Shown: in pieces, positions 1 through 9,026 of the stretch
Position numbering within the stretch: position 1 is the first letter of the stretch
Layout of the letters: every line of letters begins with the position of its first letter
From: Ramicandelaber brevisporus
Taxonomy: Eukaryota > Kickxellomycota > Ramicandelaberales > Ramicandelaberaceae
NCBI GenBank assembly: GCA_025201865.1
Contig: MU602890.1
Coordinates: 1,860 to 36,583 of the forward strand
Direction: 5' to 3'
Length of the DNA: 34,724 bases
Notes under the pieces: generated by a model
Databases searched by the model: none
What the model saw: only the letters and a program-made list of their open reading frames with translations
What the model was told of the DNA's origin: nothing
Made by a program: the position numbers and the translations under genes

Positions 1-809
1 CCAAACGGATCGCGCCACGATGTCGAAATGCCCAAGCCATGGGTGAACTCGTGGTTCATGACATGCTCGAGATCATACAGACCAGACTTGATGGGCGGAT
101 CGTCTTTGAACCACCACGGCGCATCCGAGTTGAAGGTACCAATAATATCATAATCGGAAAATGTGACACCGTCAGCACCCTTCATACACGTCGTGTTGTT
201 ATAACTGTCTGCGCCTTTGGCACGGTTAGTCTTTGCACTGTTGTCAGTCTTACACTGTCTCACCAGGGCTTGTGGATAAGTACGAAGACGGCCATCGTCA
301 CCCTCCAACAAGAATGTCGCTGCTGGGCCAGCTTTACCGAGGACATATGCATCTTTGTTACACTGATCGAGTCGTTTACAGAACGAGTAATAGTTGAGGG
401 ACACCTTAATCGGTTTAACGAACTCAACCGTCATTGCCATGTACCCAACGACGCGGTTAGCTGCGGTGCGCACCTTTTCGCATTTCCCTCGTGTATCGTA
501 GCAATTGAGCGCTACATTTATAAAATGATTGCCAGCGGGCATCGGTCGAACGGTGTCGCTGGCATCAGCACGGCCAACCTTGAGAGCACGAGACTTACGA
601 AGAGCACGGGAGTGCTTGCTGAGTTGGTTGCATGGAGTTGCCGTGCGGAATGCTGGGCGAGGTTCAATGGGATCAGGATGGGCAAAGCAGGCAGCAAGCT
701 GACCAGCGTCCGCTGCCACAGGGGATGAGGTAAAGGAGACAACTGCCAGAGCCACTGCCAGAGTCGCAGTGGCAAGGATCGTACGGCGAGGACGGACCAT
801 CGAGACCAT
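1..809 (-). CDS. Secreted zinc metalloprotease, N-terminal part (cut by window edge)
   Basis: The minus strand is open from an ATG at 809 (a second in-frame ATG lies at 800) to base 3, giving 269 codons with no stop before the window edge, so the C-terminus is missing. The N-terminus has a basic start followed by an Ala/Val/Leu-rich hydrophobic stretch and an Ala-rich cleavage-like site at about residue 30, a typical signal peptide. The pre-catalytic region has several spaced cysteines. A zinc-protease motif H-E-F-T-H-G-L-G lies at residues 253-260 (bases 30-53), with H253, E254 and H257 as expected metal ligands and general base. The residue after the second His is Gly, which fits several zincin families, so I do not name one. 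A likely role is extracellular protein degradation. The complementary strand of this gene carries a long open frame that is only a shadow. Confidence 0.82.
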   Translation of the reverse strand, partial: MVSMVRPRRTILATATLAVALAVVSFTSSPVAADAGQLAACFAHPDPIEPRPAFRTATPCNQLSKHSRALRKSRALKVGRADASDTVRPMPAGNHFINVALNCYDTRGKCEKVRTAANRVVGYMAMTVEFVKPIKVSLNYYSFCKRLDQCNKDAYVLGKAGPAATFLLEGDDGRLRTYPQALVRQCKTDNSAKTNRAKGADSYNNTTCMKGADGVTFSDYDIIGTFNSDAPWWFKDDPPIKSGLYDLEHVMNHEFTHGLGISTSWRDPF

Positions 810-1154
810 CGTCCTTGCTGGCTGTTCGTTTCGGAGAAAGGAAGGAAAGAGAGAGGGAAGAGAAGTGTTGGAGGTGCAAAGAAGGCGTGCGTTCTATTTA
901 TGGAGCTCTATTGATGGAGTGGTCCATACATTGGTGAACTGGTGGAATATGGTGGCTTGCATCATATTTTTAATTACGATCAACTTTACTAACTCCGCTC
1001 AGATGCCCGATGATGGATTAATTTTATATATAGTATGAGTGTAAAGTGAGAATAATAGCTGAGTATTGTATGTTCACTACTCGCATTGATTTTAAGGAGC
1101 TATTATGTCGATTAGTAGCGCAGTTCAGTGTTTCAAAATAAAAATGATGCTTAA
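810..1154. other. Intergenic: metalloprotease promoter and 3' flank of the USP gene
   Basis: This 345-bp gap lies between two minus-strand genes. It holds the purine-rich leader of the metalloprotease gene, the TATA-like box and an AT-rich stretch near 960-1080. I see no coding potential and no RNA gene. Confidence 0.6.
894..901 (-). promoter_or_regulatory. TATA-like box of the metalloprotease gene
   Basis: On the minus strand the sequence reads ATAAATAG, about 85 bases upstream of the ATG at 809. Position and orientation suit a core promoter element. The call rests on the motif alone. Confidence 0.35.
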
Positions 1155-4100
1155 TTAGATGTGTCGCTGAAGAATCTTCTTCTCTTCTAAATCAATCAAT
1201 CGCCGCAGTGTTTTCAATGCATCCAGTGCACGATTATACCGATCACGAATGACTTGATCAACTTCAGCTGTGATTCCATACCCAGCACCCTCGGCAGCAA
1301 ATGTCTCATAATCAGCTGCTACAATGTCTACCCAAGCTTCGCGCACAATCGATTCCGACAGCTGTTCGAGCCGCGAGGCATACTGGACAGTGTATTCGTC
1401 AGCTGGGACAACAACTGCTTCGACAGTGCTGAAAAGCAAACGGAGCGGCCGATTGGGTGGATTGCACGGCAAGAGATGCAAGGTGCCGTCAGAGATACGC
1501 GTGCCATTGGCAAGCTGGAGAAGCTCAGTCAGAAGAGCGATTGTATCTGGACCATCATCCTGGTGTTCTTGGTGTTCTGCTTGTTCTTGCTGCTGAGGCT
1601 GCATACTTGATGATGCTTGGACGGTTGAAAGGGTTGCTGCAGCGTGCCGAGAGGTGGTAGACTCGGCAATCTCCATTGGAGACACTGGAGACACTGTCGC
1701 CCGTGGCTCTTGCTCGATTTGAAGATCATCAGCATTATCGACAACCACGGCCATTTCAGAGGAATCAGCCTGCGCATCGGACACTGGAGGCAGTTCAATA
1801 TCAATCGGCGGAGGTGATTCCACGTCGATATTGACTGGGATAACAGTCTCAGCTGTGGCTGTTCGTTGTTGTCGATGCTGTTGCTGCTGTTGCTGTTGTC
1901 GATGCTGTTGCTGCTGCTGCTGTTGTTGTTGTTGTTGCTGCTGTTGTTGATGATGATGAGTGGTATCGCTAGCACTGAGTACCAGTGCAGTGATTAAATC
2001 GCGCTGATGTTCCCAGAAGTTACGAATCCGCTGGGGAACTCGATCTCTATTGCATGCCAAAGAGCCCTGATTAGTCACATGGGAATCAAACTGGTTGCGG
2101 ATGGCTTCGTATTCACCCAATGTAATTTCATCCTGTGGCTGCTGTTGTTGATTGTTATCGGGAGATACTCTTCCAAAATAACCTGCAATGTTTTTAGCGA
2201 TTGACTGCTGAGAGAAGAATGACTCGTGCAGCAGTCGAATGGTAGCCATAATCTCCAGTGCTTCGCCTACACATCTATTAATTCCATCCATTTGCTCGCG
2301 CTGTTGCACATGCTGGAGTTGACCAGACTGTTGATGAGGCTGGCTCTGTGGTTGCTGAAGATGGCTCATCAGGTCAACCACAGTTGATCCATGCATCACA
2401 AATAGAATGTTCAGCATGCACGTGTGAATTTCAATATACCGAGCCAGGTGGTGGGTCAAGTCAACCACATTGTTTGGGTTTACACTGTATTTCTGGCTAT
2501 ATTCATTATGCAGTAATTCGGTCATTGAATTTGAGCGAGGATTCGAGTAAATCATCGAGAATGAAGCGTGTCTAGACGCAGCTGCTGAAATAAATCTCAA
2601 TGCATTTGTATAATCATGCGCAGCAACACATTCAAGCGCACGAGTAATCAACAGTGTAATGGAGATGTAGCGAATGAAGCAGTGATGTGCATCAGAGTAG
2701 ATGCCAGGCTGAGTTACTACGCTTCCAGATATAAAATGCTCATCAGTAATCCAAGGAGTGCCCAGTGGCATTTTGAGATGAAACAAAGACTGAATGTCAG
2801 TAACACAGTGAGATAATAATTGGTCAGTCAATCTAGCTGTAGCCAGTAGTTGAGCGCATCCGCTTCTTCTCATAAAATCAATAAAGAGTGTATCACCTGG
2901 CGCCACTGGACAAAAGAATGGATCATACAAGTTGTTATCTATCTTGTCTCGTGAATGCGCATTGGTATACTCTTTGATTTTATTGGGTAGTTTATTAATC
3001 TCAATCTGTGCTTCCAGCAAATTGTTCTGGCCATATCCCTCGTCAATGATACCAACAATTCGTGCAATATGTACCAACACGTGATCATCAAATCTGGGAT
3101 GCTTGTCGAGATTACGAATTTTAAGCACTTGACTTAACTGCAGTTTATTCTCAGCACTCAGCAAACTCAAAAAATGACGAGTCAAGTATTCATGATAGGT
3201 AAATAGGTGCTTTGGAACGTGATACTTGTACTTTTGACTAGCCAATTGAGACGAAGCACGCCTATCGCCCAGTTCAACTCCAAACCGGACATTATCGGCA
3301 TTAACCCAATGTCTCAAGTGTAATGGAATATCATCAACTGCATTCACAGATACCAACTGAGGCTTGCCTGGTTCAATTTCCTCCCATCTGCCAACTGAAT
3401 CAAACAGTGAACTCATACTCTCATACATCACTGCATGCACCATGCCTCCATCAAATGATACCAAGTCCAAGTTCGAAGTAACCTCTGTGGATACAACCCC
3501 ATCTGAATACTTGCGCCACACACCGCCAGCCAGCGATGTCAACGGATTGAACTGCTCTCTTCCAATCAGCAAATTAACGATTGATTCAGTGGGTGGTTCG
3601 TAGATATAAGTGTGGAAGTCATAGGCAGTGTCTTCAACAATTACAGCCTTCAGGATATAACCGTAGAGTGGGCTGCTAGTGGGTAAATCAGGTGAGGGCA
3701 CTGAGCTATTATTCCAATGTTCAATGCTGTTCTTCAATGGTTCGCACAACATCTCTTGATGCATTTTCATCAATCTGCTGCAGTCTTCCAAATATGAACT
3801 GGCCGTTTCAATAGTTGGCTCACCTTGAGTCGATTCGTCACTCTGCATCAAATGAGGATACTGTTTGAATAGAGATGAAGTGGAATGTAGAATTGAGCCA
3901 ATATCAGCATCTGAACCAGCATACTTTGCAACTTGACTGTAAGAGTTGTCATCTTTGAATCTCTTTCTCAGTGCTTGATGGTACATTTTACGTTTTTCAA
4001 TCAAAGAGTAATTACCGCCAATTGCATGTCCATTGTGAGATATAGTTTCAGGCGTCATAAACATACCCATTTTTAAAATTAGATTCAATCTGGGCAGCCC

Positions 4101-6404
4101 ATCAATAATCAAGTCAGTATTGGATGTTCCATTCAGTTTGTGCATTTCCTCCATTCTCATATGCTGCTGCTGAATTCTAATCAATACATCTCCTTGATCC
4201 AGCCTAATAACATTATTATTGATATTGTTGATATTGTTGATATCGCTAGTGTCGGATGGTCTGATGTGATCAAAGGAAAGCCACAGCATTGGAGGATTAT
4301 TCATCATAACCACTGCTCCATTGTTATATGTATTATCAAAATAATCATTGATGTGCTCTTCGATTGTATCAAAGTGAATGTTATCCGATGGCGATATATG
4401 AATGATCGATGTGCTAATCTCCAAATCATGAGAATTGTGCTTATTCATTGGCTCAATAATACGTCTAATCTTCAGCTGTTCAAACACTTCTGTATATGGC
4501 ACTGGATGAAATGGACTCACAAACTGTTCTTCTACTAACGGCTCAATCACTAACTCTGCGGCCTTTTCGCCTGTATCGCCTGCTGTTGTTGGATCATTCA
4601 CATTCACATTTACATTTTCAGACTCTGATGAAGCATCTGCATGGATGGATTGTTGCTGTTGTTGTTGCTGTGGTTGCTGCTGTTGCTGTTGCTGTTCAAC
4701 TGTGTCATCAATTTGTTCATTCTCATTCTCATTCTCATTCTCGCTCTTGCTCTCACTATTATTCTCACTCTCCTTCTTCTCTTCTTTAATATCTACATCT
4801 TGTCTAGTCTGTTCTTCCAACTGTTTTTTATGTTTCTCTTTCAACTCTTTGACATGTAACTGGAACTGTTCTCTTCTAAAAGTCTGTCTACTACTGAATG
4901 AAGTATGACTCTTTTCAATCATGGCATCAATGTATAATTTAGACAATGATTCTGCGCATTTCAGAGAGTCTACAATTTGACCAATCGATTCAGTTATTGC
5001 CTCTTGTCCATTCTTCCATCCAACAAACTCTCCGTTTACATCTCTCTTCCCAACTCCATGAATATCTCGGCTGTATGTTAAATCTCTCAGCATTAAATTA
5101 GAGGCGGATCCACCCCATACTGACTGCCGATCTGAACACATCAACATTGCAAACACTCGCTGCAGCTCAATTCCTGATTCCCATCCATACTTTTCATATC
5201 CATTTGGTCTATTTTGATTAAACACTTGATTCTTAAATGCATTGTCATTCCACTGCTGCAGTTTTCTACTTGCATATTCAATATCTGCCCTCGATGAACT
5301 CTGACTGGATAATATGCTTTTATACTTGTTATTTTCTCGCTGGTACATTTTCTGATATCTATATTGCTGAACTACATCAATAATTCTATTTGATATTTTC
5401 GGAGCTGAAGTTAACCCGGCCCAGTGAGCATGAGGTGCATCAACTGGAGGCATCATTGGCTGAAAGCTGAATACAGTCCTGCGTGGAATTGAACATGCAT
5501 AGATAGCCTGTAGTATAGAGTTACATGCATTGTGATTGGAATCCTGCCAGCGTAATGCTACAGGCGTTCCCTTTGGTCTAATTCTCTTATGAGGACTAAC
5601 TGTGCATTCATTCAATCTGCCTTCCAGTATATCAAATCCCAAACTCTCATTATCTGAAAACATTATCTCATCTTCAATTATACTGCTGTTGCTGTCATAG
5701 TCATTCATGTTAATGTTAATGTTGCTATTACTATTGTTGTTGTATGCACTGTTTGCATTGCTTGCATTGGTGTATTCAACCAATTGTACTGGAGGAACTG
5801 AGTCAATCTGCTGCTGAATTCTCCTTTCATTCACAACTTGCGCAACTGCAGCATCCGCAGCCTCTTCAATAATATCATCGTTATCAATATCTGCATCGAT
5901 TGCATTTTCGTTTTGGTTCTGTGTTTGCGACTCTGCCAAACTCAATTCCAGCGCTCTCCGTAAATCATCATCTTCTGCTGAATCGTCGTATGTGAGTAGC
6001 TTAACTCCACTTGGCTCTGTGACATGCTGTTGTTGCTGTTGCTGTTGTTGCTGTTGCTGTTGCTGTTGCTGACTGTGATGATATTGTTGCTGTTGACTGT
6101 AGTTTGATTGCGATTGAGCTTGTACTCGCTGCTGTTGCTGTTGTTGCTGTTGTTGTTGATGCTGTTGTTGCCTAGTGTCTGCTGCAGGTAATACCTCCAC
6201 AGTATCATCGTCTAATGTGTCACCTGATAATAGTAGCTCGGCCGCGTGTTCGATATTGAATCTAGCTTTGTTCATTGCCATCAAACACTCTTCTTCTCCA
6301 AATCCCATCGATGTAAGCATCTCCAATTGTCCTCGCTGAATCTCTGTTAGCTGCTGCAGTTGCAACTGTATTTGCTGCTGTAACCTAGACTGTCGCGACG
6401 CCAT
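1155..6404 (-). CDS. UBA-UIM-USP protein, probable catalytically dead deubiquitinase (USP25/28-like layout)
   Basis: The protein has 1749 aa. The start is the ATG at 6404; an in-frame GTG two codons upstream is not a likely eukaryotic start. A UBA-like domain spans about residues 20-62 (MGF motif at 33-35) and a UIM about 144-160 (core L-E-L-S-L-A-E-S). A diverged USP fold follows. The Cys box reads S-N-H-N (residues 289-292) where active enzymes have G-N-T-C, so the nucleophile position is Asn292; a Cys occurs two residues later at 294. The QQD box is G-Q-E-A (466-469). The His box near 925-935 has Asp929 where the catalytic His is expected, although the following Y-I-Y and the later K-Y-S-D stretch keep the pattern. 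UBA plus UIM before the USP domain is the arrangement of USP25/28. Long Gln tracts near residues 80-130, 575-600 and 1490-1530 plus Asn-rich segments inflate its length. I infer a ubiquitin-binding scaffold, not a protease. Confidence 0.8.
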   Translation of the reverse strand: MASRQSRLQQQIQLQLQQLTEIQRGQLEMLTSMGFGEEECLMAMNKARFNIEHAAELLLSGDTLDDDTVEVLPAADTRQQQHQQQQQQQQQQRVQAQSQSNYSQQQQYHHSQQQQQQQQQQQQQQQHVTEPSGVKLLTYDDSAEDDDLRRALELSLAESQTQNQNENAIDADIDNDDIIEEAADAAVAQVVNERRIQQQIDSVPPVQLVEYTNASNANSAYNNNSNSNININMNDYDSNSSIIEDEIMFSDNESLGFDILEGRLNECTVSPHKRIRPKGTPVALRWQDSNHNACNSILQAIYACSIPRRTVFSFQPMMPPVDAPHAHWAGLTSAPKISNRIIDVVQQYRYQKMYQRENNKYKSILSSQSSSRADIEYASRKLQQWNDNAFKNQVFNQNRPNGYEKYGWESGIELQRVFAMLMCSDRQSVWGGSASNLMLRDLTYSRDIHGVGKRDVNGEFVGWKNGQEAITESIGQIVDSLKCAESLSKLYIDAMIEKSHTSFSSRQTFRREQFQLHVKELKEKHKKQLEEQTRQDVDIKEEKKESENNSESKSENENENENEQIDDTVEQQQQQQQPQQQQQQQSIHADASSESENVNVNVNDPTTAGDTGEKAAELVIEPLVEEQFVSPFHPVPYTEVFEQLKIRRIIEPMNKHNSHDLEISTSIIHISPSDNIHFDTIEEHINDYFDNTYNNGAVVMMNNPPMLWLSFDHIRPSDTSDINNINNINNNVIRLDQGDVLIRIQQQHMRMEEMHKLNGTSNTDLIIDGLPRLNLILKMGMFMTPETISHNGHAIGGNYSLIEKRKMYHQALRKRFKDDNSYSQVAKYAGSDADIGSILHSTSSLFKQYPHLMQSDESTQGEPTIETASSYLEDCSRLMKMHQEMLCEPLKNSIEHWNNSSVPSPDLPTSSPLYGYILKAVIVEDTAYDFHTYIYEPPTESIVNLLIGREQFNPLTSLAGGVWRKYSDGVVSTEVTSNLDLVSFDGGMVHAVMYESMSSLFDSVGRWEEIEPGKPQLVSVNAVDDIPLHLRHWVNADNVRFGVELGDRRASSQLASQKYKYHVPKHLFTYHEYLTRHFLSLLSAENKLQLSQVLKIRNLDKHPRFDDHVLVHIARIVGIIDEGYGQNNLLEAQIEINKLPNKIKEYTNAHSRDKIDNNLYDPFFCPVAPGDTLFIDFMRRSGCAQLLATARLTDQLLSHCVTDIQSLFHLKMPLGTPWITDEHFISGSVVTQPGIYSDAHHCFIRYISITLLITRALECVAAHDYTNALRFISAAASRHASFSMIYSNPRSNSMTELLHNEYSQKYSVNPNNVVDLTHHLARYIEIHTCMLNILFVMHGSTVVDLMSHLQQPQSQPHQQSGQLQHVQQREQMDGINRCVGEALEIMATIRLLHESFFSQQSIAKNIAGYFGRVSPDNNQQQQPQDEITLGEYEAIRNQFDSHVTNQGSLACNRDRVPQRIRNFWEHQRDLITALVLSASDTTHHHQQQQQQQQQQQQQQQHRQQQQQQQHRQQRTATAETVIPVNIDVESPPPIDIELPPVSDAQADSSEMAVVVDNADDLQIEQEPRATVSPVSPMEIAESTTSRHAAATLSTVQASSSMQPQQQEQAEHQEHQDDGPDTIALLTELLQLANGTRISDGTLHLLPCNPPNRPLRLLFSTVEAVVVPADEYTVQYASRLEQLSESIVREAWVDIVAADYETFAAEGAGYGITAEVDQVIRDRYNRALDALKTLRRLIDLEEKKILQRHI
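1860..1955. repeat. CAG/CAA-type trinucleotide repeat (C-terminal polyGln tract of the USP-like protein)
   Basis: Mixed CTG/TTG triplets on the plus strand encode two long Gln runs, interrupted by His and Arg codons, on the minus strand. Interruption by synonymous and non-synonymous codons suggests an old, partly stabilised repeat. Confidence 0.85.
6029..6172. repeat. CAG/CAA-type trinucleotide repeats (N-terminal polyGln tracts)
   Basis: Two TTG/CTG-rich clusters, near 6029-6070 and 6130-6172, encode Gln tracts between the UBA and UIM of the USP-like protein. A similar but shorter tract lies at 4648-4695. Confidence 0.85.
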
Positions 6405-7421
6405 CTTCACTCAACTCGATTGACACGTGTAGCTGCTAAACCCAAGATTGAGCGATGCTTCTGTTGTTGTTGTTGTTGCTGTTGTCGTTGTTGGTGCGAT
6501 GTAAAGAAAAGGGAATCGAGAAAGAAAGAACGAAAATAAAGGGAAAACGAGGCACGGACGTCAAGATGCAAAAACCGCAATCAGCAAGAGAGAAAGAAAG
6601 AGAATAAGAAAGAAAGAGAGTGAGAGAAAGAGAGAGAGTAAGGAAAGCTAGTTGGAAGAAATCGACGTGTGTTTACCTTCTTGATGAAAAAAGCACGCGC
6701 GAAAGTCAGCAACTGCGGCAGCGATGGCGGCGGCGATGATGACGATGGCAACAGTTATTCGAGAAGGTAAATAATAATAAAAAAACAATGAACGATACCA
6801 CAAGCAGGTTCGCGGAAAGGATCAGCCAATAGCTCTCAACTGATAAAAAGGTACAGATACGGGGAGGCAAAACAACAACAAAAACAAAAAACAGCAACGC
6901 GAAACAATGCTGTCGAGCCTGCAGGACAAGAATGCAGGACAAGATATATACACACGCAGCACAGCACAGAGAAGGCTGATCGCAAACAAAAGAGAATGTG
7001 TCACAGAGCATGAAAATAGTCAGACATTGCTTCACATTTCAGCGTGCATTCAGTGAGTATTGACTGGTGATGTTGAAATTAGCCTGTGTTTAGCGTATCT
7101 CTGTGGTAACATAGATGCGAATCATGATTACGCCGAAGGAGAGATGAATATCGGCCATCTCGATTGCTGCTGTTGTTGTTGTTAAACATGTCAATCAGTG
7201 CATGGATTTACCATTATTATTATTATCATTATTTTTCACTCTTGTCTTCCTCCTTCGCTGACTTGCGCGGAGATCTGCCACGCGTTTTCGATCTGCTCAC
7301 ACACACACATACACTCACTCCACAGAGAAACAACAAAAGCAATCTGTTTCAACCTCCACCTCGACTTCGACTTCGACTTTGACTTCAACTTTGACCTCAA
7401 CTTTTGAACGAAAGCATATAT
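6405..7421. other. Divergent promoter region between the USP-like and RAB5IF-like genes
   Basis: This gap of about 1 kb separates head-to-head genes. It contains a TTG/CTG triplet run (6457-6494), a long GA-rich low-complexity stretch (about 6580-6650), a CCAAT pentamer near 6825 and a short run of CTTCGA-type repeats just before the RAB5IF-like ATG. A hydrophobic minus-strand frame at 6706-7035 starts with GTG and looks like composition, not a gene. Confidence 0.6.
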
Positions 7422-7865
7422 ATGGCAGCCAAGAAGAGAACAGCAGCGGCAAAGCAAGCTTCACCAGCTCCATCACCAGCTGTCAAACCAGCGTCAGCTT
7501 CATCTTCATCTTCATCAGCCGCAGCTGCTTCCCGCCACACCTTTGCCGCGCTGCTCCAAAAGGCCCTGCGACCAACTTCGCAATGGCAAACTGTTGAGCT
7601 TCAGCGCGCTGTCCTCATTGCCATGATCGTGCTTTCGGCCATCATTGGCGCTGTGTTTGGTGTTGTTGGTTTGACTGGCTGGAAGGCGCTGCTGCTGTAT
7701 CTGTTTGCGGTTTACTATGGAGTGATGGGATACGTTGCCGGATTCCACGGCGTTGATGCCGAGGAGCATGGAGGAAAGAATGGGCTGCTGATTGAAGCGT
7801 ACATGCCGGCCATTGCAACATTCCTCTTGACATGGACTCTTGTATTTACTATTCTTCATGCCTAA
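7422..7865 (+). CDS. RAB5IF: RAB5IF/EMC6-superfamily ER membrane protein
   Basis: The protein has 147 aa. The start is the first ATG (7422); upstream in-frame codons begin only at a TTG. After a Lys/Ala/Ser-rich cytosolic tail of about 50 residues comes a Rab5ip-type module: T-S-Q-W near 52-55, hydrophobic segments at about 64-84, 88-108 and 126-146, and between the last two the segment V-D-A-E-E-H-G-G (111-118). That acidic-GG segment and the terminal hydrophobic helix ending in His-Ala resemble animal RAB5IF more than EMC6. In animals RAB5IF acts in an ER multipass-protein insertion complex (GET- and EMC-like), and a mitochondrial complex-assembly role has also been proposed; transfer of either role here is inference. 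A poly(A)-type AATAAA occurs just after the stop. Confidence 0.78.
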   Translation: MAAKKRTAAAKQASPAPSPAVKPASASSSSSSAAAASRHTFAALLQKALRPTSQWQTVELQRAVLIAMIVLSAIIGAVFGVVGLTGWKALLLYLFAVYYGVMGYVAGFHGVDAEEHGGKNGLLIEAYMPAIATFLLTWTLVFTILHA

Positions 7866-8332
7866 ATAACAATAAAATTGAAAAGAACTATAATTTAATC
7901 ATGCTTTATGTAATGACCACCATTCACCTAGTGAGCAACGTTTCCATCAACCTAGCTCTCTCATTTATTATCCATCACCTCGATATACATGCCCGTTGAT
8001 ATCGTGTTTTTTTAAAGGCAGTGTGATTTGTGATTTGTTTTTTGTTTTTTTAATGATCCTGAATGAGTCCCGCCACCGAGTTTTGTTACTCGGTGTGGAG
8101 GTGTTTTGGACGACCCGATAGTCTCATTGTTGCTGTCGCTGTTGGTGTTGGTGTTGTTGCAGATGTCCGGACTGTGCCGAAATCTCTACTTCAGCTCCAT
8201 CCACCACCAACACCACCACCAACACCACCTTTGCACGTTCAACGTTCCATCACACCTCCCAGCAGCCAGCCCAACCAGCCCAACCAGCTCAACCAGCTCA
8301 ACCAGCACTCCCAAAGAAAAAAAGACAACAGT
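7866..8332. other. Intergenic and 5' leader of the H-protein gene
   Basis: The region holds the 3' flank of the RAB5IF-like gene (AATAAA near 7870), T-rich stretches near 8005-8055 and the leader of the H-protein gene. An in-frame upstream ATG at 8063 would add 90 residues rich in Pro, His and Asn-Gln repeats; I treat this as leader because the ATG at 8333 gives a perfect mitochondrial presequence. Confidence 0.6.
8272..8307. repeat. Short tandem repeat in the H-protein leader
   Basis: Four adjacent copies of a 9-bp unit close to CCAACCAGC occur just before the H-protein start codon. Confidence 0.7.
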
Positions 8333-8815
8333 ATGATTTCCAAGGCTTTTGCACGCGTCTTGTCCACCAGAACAGCCGCCCCACGCGCCATCTTCTCGGC
8401 TCGTCGCGCTCTTTCTACCACAACCTTTGCTCGCATGCCAGTTTACTACACCAAGGACCACGAATGGATCAACTACAACCCATCCACCAGCATTGGTCGC
8501 GTTGGCATCACTCAGCATGCTGCCACCCAGCTCGGTGACATCGTCTTTGTCGAATTGCCAAACATTGACCAAGATATCGAGGCCAACACATCTGTTGGCT
8601 CGATCGAGTCCGTCAAGGCTGTTGGTGAGATCATTTCGCCAGCCAGCGGTGCTGTTGTCGAGCTGAACACTGATCTGGAATCCAGCCCGGAGACGGTTAG
8701 CGATAGCCCAGAAGCCGATGGCTGGCTGTATGATATCAAGGTGAGCAACGAGGCAGAGCTCAGCGAGCTGATGAACAAGGAGAAGTACGATGCCTATGTT
8801 GAGGAATCTCACTAA
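8333..8815 (+). CDS. GCV3: Glycine cleavage system H protein, mitochondrial
   Basis: The protein has 160 aa from the ATG at 8333. Residues 1-34 are Arg/Ser/Ala-rich with no acidic residue, a mitochondrial presequence. The H-protein domain follows: Y-T-K-D-H-E-W near 39-45, the G-D-I-V-F-V-E-L-P strand near 68-76, and the lipoylation site G-S-I-E-S-V-K-A-V with K95 as the lipoyl lysine. The C-terminal half contains the usual S-P-E-A-D-G-W-L-Y segment. The H protein shuttles the aminomethyl group between the P, T and L proteins during glycine oxidation in the mitochondrial matrix and is also a route for lipoyl transfer. The length is normal for the family. An AATAAA lies about 40 bp after the stop. 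Confidence 0.96.
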   Translation: MISKAFARVLSTRTAAPRAIFSARRALSTTTFARMPVYYTKDHEWINYNPSTSIGRVGITQHAATQLGDIVFVELPNIDQDIEANTSVGSIESVKAVGEIISPASGAVVELNTDLESSPETVSDSPEADGWLYDIKVSNEAELSELMNKEKYDAYVEESH

Positions 8816-9026
8816 ACAACTGCATTAAACTTGAGTAGGACATTGTTTGATAAATAAAAAAGTTTCTGTTAATGCACGCTTGTGTAAACTTGAGGATAAC
8901 TCTGGTGAAACGCAATGATATATGCTCTAATTGAGAGTTATCTATCATTAATAATGATCATATTATACAAGTCATGACCGTACTGAAGAACAGGTTATTA
9001 AAAAAATGAAATCAAAGTGAAAATAT

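Noticed and set aside
39-728. Plus-strand open frame of 229 codons
   Set aside because: It is the codon-register complement of the metalloprotease gene; the minus strand has the signal peptide and zinc motif.
4140-4908. Hydrophobic Leu- or Cys-rich plus-strand frames
   Set aside because: These are antisense readings of Gln, Glu and Asn codons in the USP-like gene.
6706-7035. Minus-strand hydrophobic frame of 109 codons
   Set aside because: It starts with GTG, sits in purine-rich promoter DNA and has no recognisable domain.
8186-8812. Minus-strand frame of 208 codons opposite the H protein
   Set aside because: The plus strand encodes a clear lipoyl-accepting H protein; the antisense frame has no motif.
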